DNA from: Pseudoscleropodium purum
Taxonomy: Eukaryota > Streptophyta > Bryopsida > Hypnales > Brachytheciaceae
DNA: 64,000 nucleotides
NCBI GenBank assembly: GCA_963969395.1
Contig: OZ017802.1
Location: 2,048,501 to 2,112,500 of the forward strand
Direction of reading: 5' to 3'
The notes below the pieces were generated by a model. It did not search any database. It saw only the letters and a program-made list of their open reading frames with translations, and was not told where the DNA came from. A program made the translations under genes and the position numbers. The stretch's first letter is position 1, and each line of letters starts with the position of its first letter. Below are positions 61,120 to 64,000 of the stretch, in pieces.

Positions 61120-63922
61120 ATGGAGGCGGCTATGGAGATGGTTGCTCGCGTCACCAGGACATGCAGCTCGGTGAAGATCAATGAACACCAATGCAAAAGG
61201 CTCGCCCAAGTGTATGAAGAGATAGGGTCGCACTTGTCCCTGAAAAGGATTCAATCACCTGTCAACATGGAGCCGCTGCTGAAAGTGATGGAAGCAGGGG
61301 AGCTTCTCGTCTCGCAGTGTGCTGGTCCAGACTGGTTTCGGACTGCGCTCGTCTACTCAGAAAACAAAGAGGCTTTTGAGGAGCTCCATGGTGACCTTCA
61401 CCTGTGGTTTGGGACCATCTTTTCTATCGAGCTTATGACCTTCGAATTTGATCTTATCTACGACGCCATCCATGACGCAAAGGCCATGCTGGAGACCTTA
61501 GAAAACATCCAAAGGAAGGGAGGGCAAAAGGAGCCCCCCCTAACTTTAGCTATCTGCAGGGTAAATAAATGAGGCCTGACCAAATTTTTGTAGCACATCC
61601 ATTACTTTTGGCTTTGAAATCTGGCATGGTCATATTTTGTTAAAATGTCTTGTTTTGTACTGCCAAATTTGTGACGTTCAAGCGGCCAGAGCGTCTGAAA
61701 ACTAGGACTAGGTAACTGCAACTGCACCGCATTCACTGATGTCCGACATTTTGACAAATATTAGGTTTAGTAATTGGGGTAATTGATTCCACGTCTTTTG
61801 AAGTAAGGTCTGTTTTTATTATACATTTTTCAGTGACTGTATAGCTTGATTCTCTTTGTGTAGGTAATTAGACGAACTCGGTTGTTGGAAGAGGAAGCTT
61901 CAGCCAAGCCACAAGCCTATTTTTCCGCAAGCTCCAGCTGTTCGGCGGATCAAGCTGCAGCCCCTGTTGAAAAACCTAATCTGCGGATTCCTGAGACGCG
62001 GGCTGCGTTTTCCGTTAGTGTACCACCGGAATTATGCATAAAAATGAATGAAATACATGTGAGAGGAGAACCTTTGATAGGCCAAGGAAGCACTGCAGAA
62101 GTCAAGAAGGCTGACTGGCTTGGGACCCCGTGTGCTGTGAAGATTTTTACAAACCACAATGGGACATTGGCCCAGACAGAATTGATGCTGCATCAGAAGC
62201 TACGGAGTGTCTATGTGGTGAAACTATATGGGCTTGCAGTGGAAGGAAACACGTGCATGGTTCTCATGGAGCTCATGGACTTCAATCTACACGACCTCAT
62301 TCTTAAGAAGCGAAGAAAGCTTCAAAGCGGGTTTTCTAAGTTGGTTTTCAAAGGCCAGTCACCTTTCCCGCTTCAGGTATGTTTACCCGAAAATCATAAG
62401 TTATATTTTCAAACTTCTGGAACTTTTGAGAACTTTTTATCCCTGAAGGACCAAGAAGCCAGGGAATTGCCATTGCAGTTTTGAGTAGGTCACATGAGGA
62501 CTTTCTTCCGTCAAATTTTGATACTTATTGACCATCCCAGTGCTATGTCTTCACTGGCTCTAGTTGTATAAAGTTTGACCTCTTCTGGGTCGTATCTTCA
62601 TCAATTTAATATATTCAGTCAAATCGGTCATATGACCTTTGGTTCTTTCGAGGCTAAACCTTTAAGACTATCTTTGGTTCAGTGCAAAAGAACACAGGTG
62701 AATCTGATGATGATGCTGTGAATAGCTGTTGTCAACATTTTGTAGTGATTCAATCATGAATCTGAAGTAGCCTTGATTTCAACAATAACTCTGAAATTTT
62801 AACCTTGCTGTGGTAACTATCATTCATTATTTAGCAATCGGGTTGGGGTGCGCACTATAGGAAGCCTATCACCCTATTGTCACTGCACCCTATGTCCTTA
62901 CCTCTTGACCTTGTCCACTGCCAATCATCTGCTGCCATATCCCTCTGTTCTCCCGTCTGTTTATTCTTAGTCCGTCACGTTTTGTTCTCCCTTGTTTGCA
63001 CTTAAGGATCAGTTCTGATCTACTCAATACTCCCTCCGTCCCCGTATAAGTGTCGTGTTTGGACCTCATGTTTTATAACATTGTTTAGAGTCCTAGATCA
63101 TATGGAAGCTTTTCTCTTGTTCCATTTCATTTAGGTTGCAATGAACACCTCCAGTGTTCTTCGTCGATTCTGGTGATACAAAATTGGACCCTTCTGCAAG
63201 TATGCTTTTCTTAACCTACTCCATGAAATTGGAACCAAATGTTTCCAACAAAACTGTGGACGCTTATTTCGAGACGGAAGAAGTACTAATGTCATGTGTG
63301 TCTCCAGGACGCAGTTGGGTTGATGCTGCAAATAGCCAAGGGCATGAACTACTTGCACGACGTTCACCACGTCCTCCACGGCGACCTCAAAACCGACAAC
63401 ATCCTAGGGCAACGTATTGGCAAAGACAACTACCGACTCAAGATCTCCGATTTCGGCATTTCAGAGAAGCTGTCCACCGAGAAGCCCACTGTTTCCGGAA
63501 ACAGGGGCTCCAGTTACTTTCGAGCACCTGAGGTTCTTCTGGGGACGGTGGCCTACTCCTTGGGAGCCGACGTGTACAGCTTCGCCATGATCTCTTACGA
63601 GATTTTGATAGGACGGAGACCCTTCGAAGGTGAGACACCGAACTCGCGGGTGATTAAAGAAGTGATCAATGGAAGGAGACCTCCGTTGCCTGGGAATCTG
63701 CACAAAGGGCTCAGGGATCTGGTGCAACGGTGTTGGCATGAGAATCAGCACATGAGACCAACTTTTTCTGAAATTTGTCAAGGATTGGAGGGCATTGGGA
63801 AGGAGCTTGTTTGTGAACCGAAGAGGCGGGAGGGCGTCTGGGAGGTTCGGGGTTTTCTGGTGTCGGTAATGCTGGGATTCATTGCGTTTTTGTGGTGGTG
63901 CAGATTCAACTCGAAGGTTTAG
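61120..63922 (+). CDS. Tyrosine-kinase-like protein kinase with N-terminal helical domain and C-terminal membrane anchor
   Basis: Three exons in phase, 61120-61560, 61864-62376 and 63308-63922, give 522 residues. Residues 1-147 form a helical domain (KINEHQCKRLAQVYEEIGSHL-type start) of the kind found at the N-terminus of plant mixed-lineage-kinase-like (MLKL-type) proteins. Residues about 212-480 are the kinase: glycine loop IGQGSTAEV (219-227), K240 in CAVKIF, catalytic loop HGDLKTDN (342-349), DFG at 366-368 and APE at 391-393. HGD replaces HRD, so it is a non-RD kinase, a group often linked to defence signalling. All catalytic residues are present. A hydrophobic segment at about 500-516 (FLVSVMLGFIAFLWWC) right at the C-terminus suggests a tail anchor. 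The first ATG in frame is at 61120. Substrate unknown. Confidence 0.8.
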
Positions 63923-64000
63923 AATGAATTTTAGGAGTTTTCTGAGCGTGAGGTTTTGTTCTGCAATAAGCGGCAATTCTCAAACGCGATTTGTGAAGTC
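63923..64000 (+). other. 3' flank of the kinase gene
   Basis: Presumed 3' untranslated region, cut by the window edge. Confidence 0.4.

Noticed and set aside
1..64000. tRNA, rRNA, CRISPR arrays and bacterial-type operons
   Set aside because: No cloverleaf-type gene, ribosomal sequence or spaced direct-repeat array was seen; the window is plant nuclear DNA.

Overview
ORGANISM. This is nuclear DNA of a land plant. Genes carry GT-AG introns, there is a chloroplast-type Cu/Zn superoxide dismutase with a transit peptide, a plant-style aprataxin (kinase-macro-HIT fusion), AAACCCTAG-type sequence next to a start codon, and degenerate TTTAGGG telomere-like repeats. Genes are few, the background is very AT-rich, and many DNA transposons are present. 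A seed-free plant (lycophyte, fern or bryophyte) is my guess, but the sequence does not settle it. LAYOUT. 1-125: possible start of a minus-strand gene leaving the window. 0.4-11.8 kb: no supported gene; a minisatellite, a CACTA-type MITE, a large foldback element and a diverged relative of a later TTAA-type element. 11.8-14 kb: a GC-rich hAT-like MITE and a dead Tc1/mariner transposase. 14.8-29.2 kb: paralog A of an unrecognised multi-pass membrane protein gene, split in its 5' part by an 11.7-kb GC-ended transposon (15647-27379). 33-37.5 kb: a CACTA-like element and a foldback element. 37.7-40.6 kb: paralog B of the membrane protein gene, also broken, which preserves the empty site of the 11.7-kb insertion. 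40.9-42.3 kb: a TTAA-flanked element and a CACTA-type MITE. 42.5-47.4 kb: seven-exon aprataxin gene (minus). 49.5-53.1 kb: seven-exon chloroplast Cu/Zn SOD (plus). 54-57.5 kb: a Tourist-like MITE and a second TTAA element. 61.1-63.9 kb: three-exon tyrosine-kinase-like protein kinase with a C-terminal membrane anchor (plus). MAIN RESULT. The 11.7-kb element has hAT-like ends (CAGGGTTGAC / CAAGGTTGAC) and a perfect 8-bp target duplication (gactacat). It encodes no transposase I can recognise. It carries three decayed genes: a protein kinase (-), a Gly/Ser/Tyr-rich protein (-) and a long coiled-coil RING-H2 protein (+). The last two share an N-terminal domain. All three have, upstream of their start codons, a CGGACG-rich island resembling the element's own ends, and two of the islands are followed by a TATA box about 220 bp before the ATG. 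Two short MITEs in the window (11846-12189 and 16553-16837) look like end-to-end internal deletions of this element, each with its own perfect 8-bp duplication; the second sits inside the element's kinase gene. Paralogs A and B cross-date the insertions: A has the 11.7-kb element and an empty TTAA site, while B has the TTAA element and the empty 8-bp site. GENES TOGETHER. The three intact genes are ordinary, unlinked plant functions: DNA-strand-break repair, plastid superoxide removal and kinase signalling. No tRNA, rRNA or CRISPR was seen.
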